Shown here one piece after another: positions 63,857 to 64,000 of a stretch of DNA of 64,000 nucleotides. The position numbers and the translations under genes were made by a program. The DNA is from Clusia tigrina (Eukaryota; Arthropoda; Insecta; Diptera; Clusiidae): NCBI GenBank assembly GCA_920105625.2, contig OV050033.1, forward strand, positions 129,951,821-130,015,820, written 5' to 3'. Every line of letters begins with the position of its first letter. Position 1 is the stretch's first letter. Below the pieces are notes generated by a model. It was not told where the DNA came from and ran no database searches. It saw nothing but the letters and a program-made list of their open reading frames with translations.

Positions 63857-64000
63857 ATGGTGGTCGTGCCCGCCATCAGTGCCGCAGCCGCCTCTTTGGG
63901 TGGCATACTCTTCAAAGCCAGCGCCGCGTCCAAAGCGGCGGCCACAGCTGGCGTAGTGGCTGCTGGCGCCACAAAATTGGGTCTCGCCATTGCGGGGGCC
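63857..64000 (+). CDS. N-terminus of a coding sequence cut by the window edge; possibly another GMC oxidoreductase
   Basis: ATG at 63857 in context AAAAATGG opens a 48-codon frame to the window end, beginning MVVVPAISAAAASLGGILFK and rich in Ala, Gly and Val. Third positions are mostly G or C, as in gene I, and there are no stops, so real coding sequence is likely. The hydrophobic Ala-rich start resembles the N-terminal anchors of longer fly GMC proteins in the same cluster, which is only a guess until the FAD motif is seen downstream. It could instead be any membrane-anchored or low-complexity N-terminus. Confidence 0.55.
   Translation, partial: MVVVPAISAAAASLGGILFKASAASKAAATAGVVAAGATKLGLAIAGA

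Overview
The window looks like nuclear DNA of a higher fly. The evidence is short GT-AG introns of 54-109 bp, AATAAA signals downstream of most stop codons, AT-rich intergenic DNA full of degenerate satellites and non-LTR retrotransposon remnants, and insect-type GMC oxidoreductases close to the Drosophila glucose dehydrogenase / ecdysone oxidase group. A tephritid-like dipteran is my inference; no species marker is present.

The coding content is a same-strand (+) tandem cluster of nine FAD-dependent GMC oxidoreductase genes, called A-I here, plus the first codons of a probable tenth coding sequence at the right edge. A (3-314) is only a C-terminus. B (2982-4891), C (6398-8377), D (10725-12632), E (14327-16250), F (19083-21060), G (24609-26579) and H (29330-31385) each have two coding exons joined by one phase-0 intron right after the FAD-binding segment. 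I (43771-47821) is more divergent and GC-richer, with four coding exons, but keeps that same phase-0 junction. All contain the GxGxxG FAD motif, GMC signatures 1 and 2, a catalytic His in a YHxTG/YHPVG motif and an Asn in NTNA.

The order A-B-C followed by D-E-F looks like a duplicated three-gene block: A pairs with D, B exon 2 with E, and C with F, with matching flanks for A/D and C/F. B is a chimera with a D-type promoter and exon 1 joined to an E-type exon 2. C and F share a nearly identical central tract that suggests gene conversion. G and H form another pair by their 5' flanks. D and I end in HNEL and B ends in AEEL, tails that resemble ER-lumen retrieval signals. A has lost its tail through a small deletion and a stop codon.

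Between genes: 1.9-2.6 and 9.2-9.7 kb carry reiterated CAGCTG (E-box) modules upstream of the TATA boxes of B and D; 23.5-24.2 kb is a 67-bp minisatellite; 28.3-28.7 and 32.9-33.3 kb are an inverted repeat pair around H; 31.4-32.9 and 51.4-53.0 kb are extremely A-rich arrays. From 33 to 43.7 kb lie satellites, decayed retrotransposon pieces and one possible MITE. From 47.9 to 63.2 kb there is no recognisable host gene, only several satellite families and retrotransposon RNase H remnants. The last 0.7 kb is a GC-richer, promoter-like zone with two NRF-1-type palindromes leading to an Ala/Gly-rich N-terminus.
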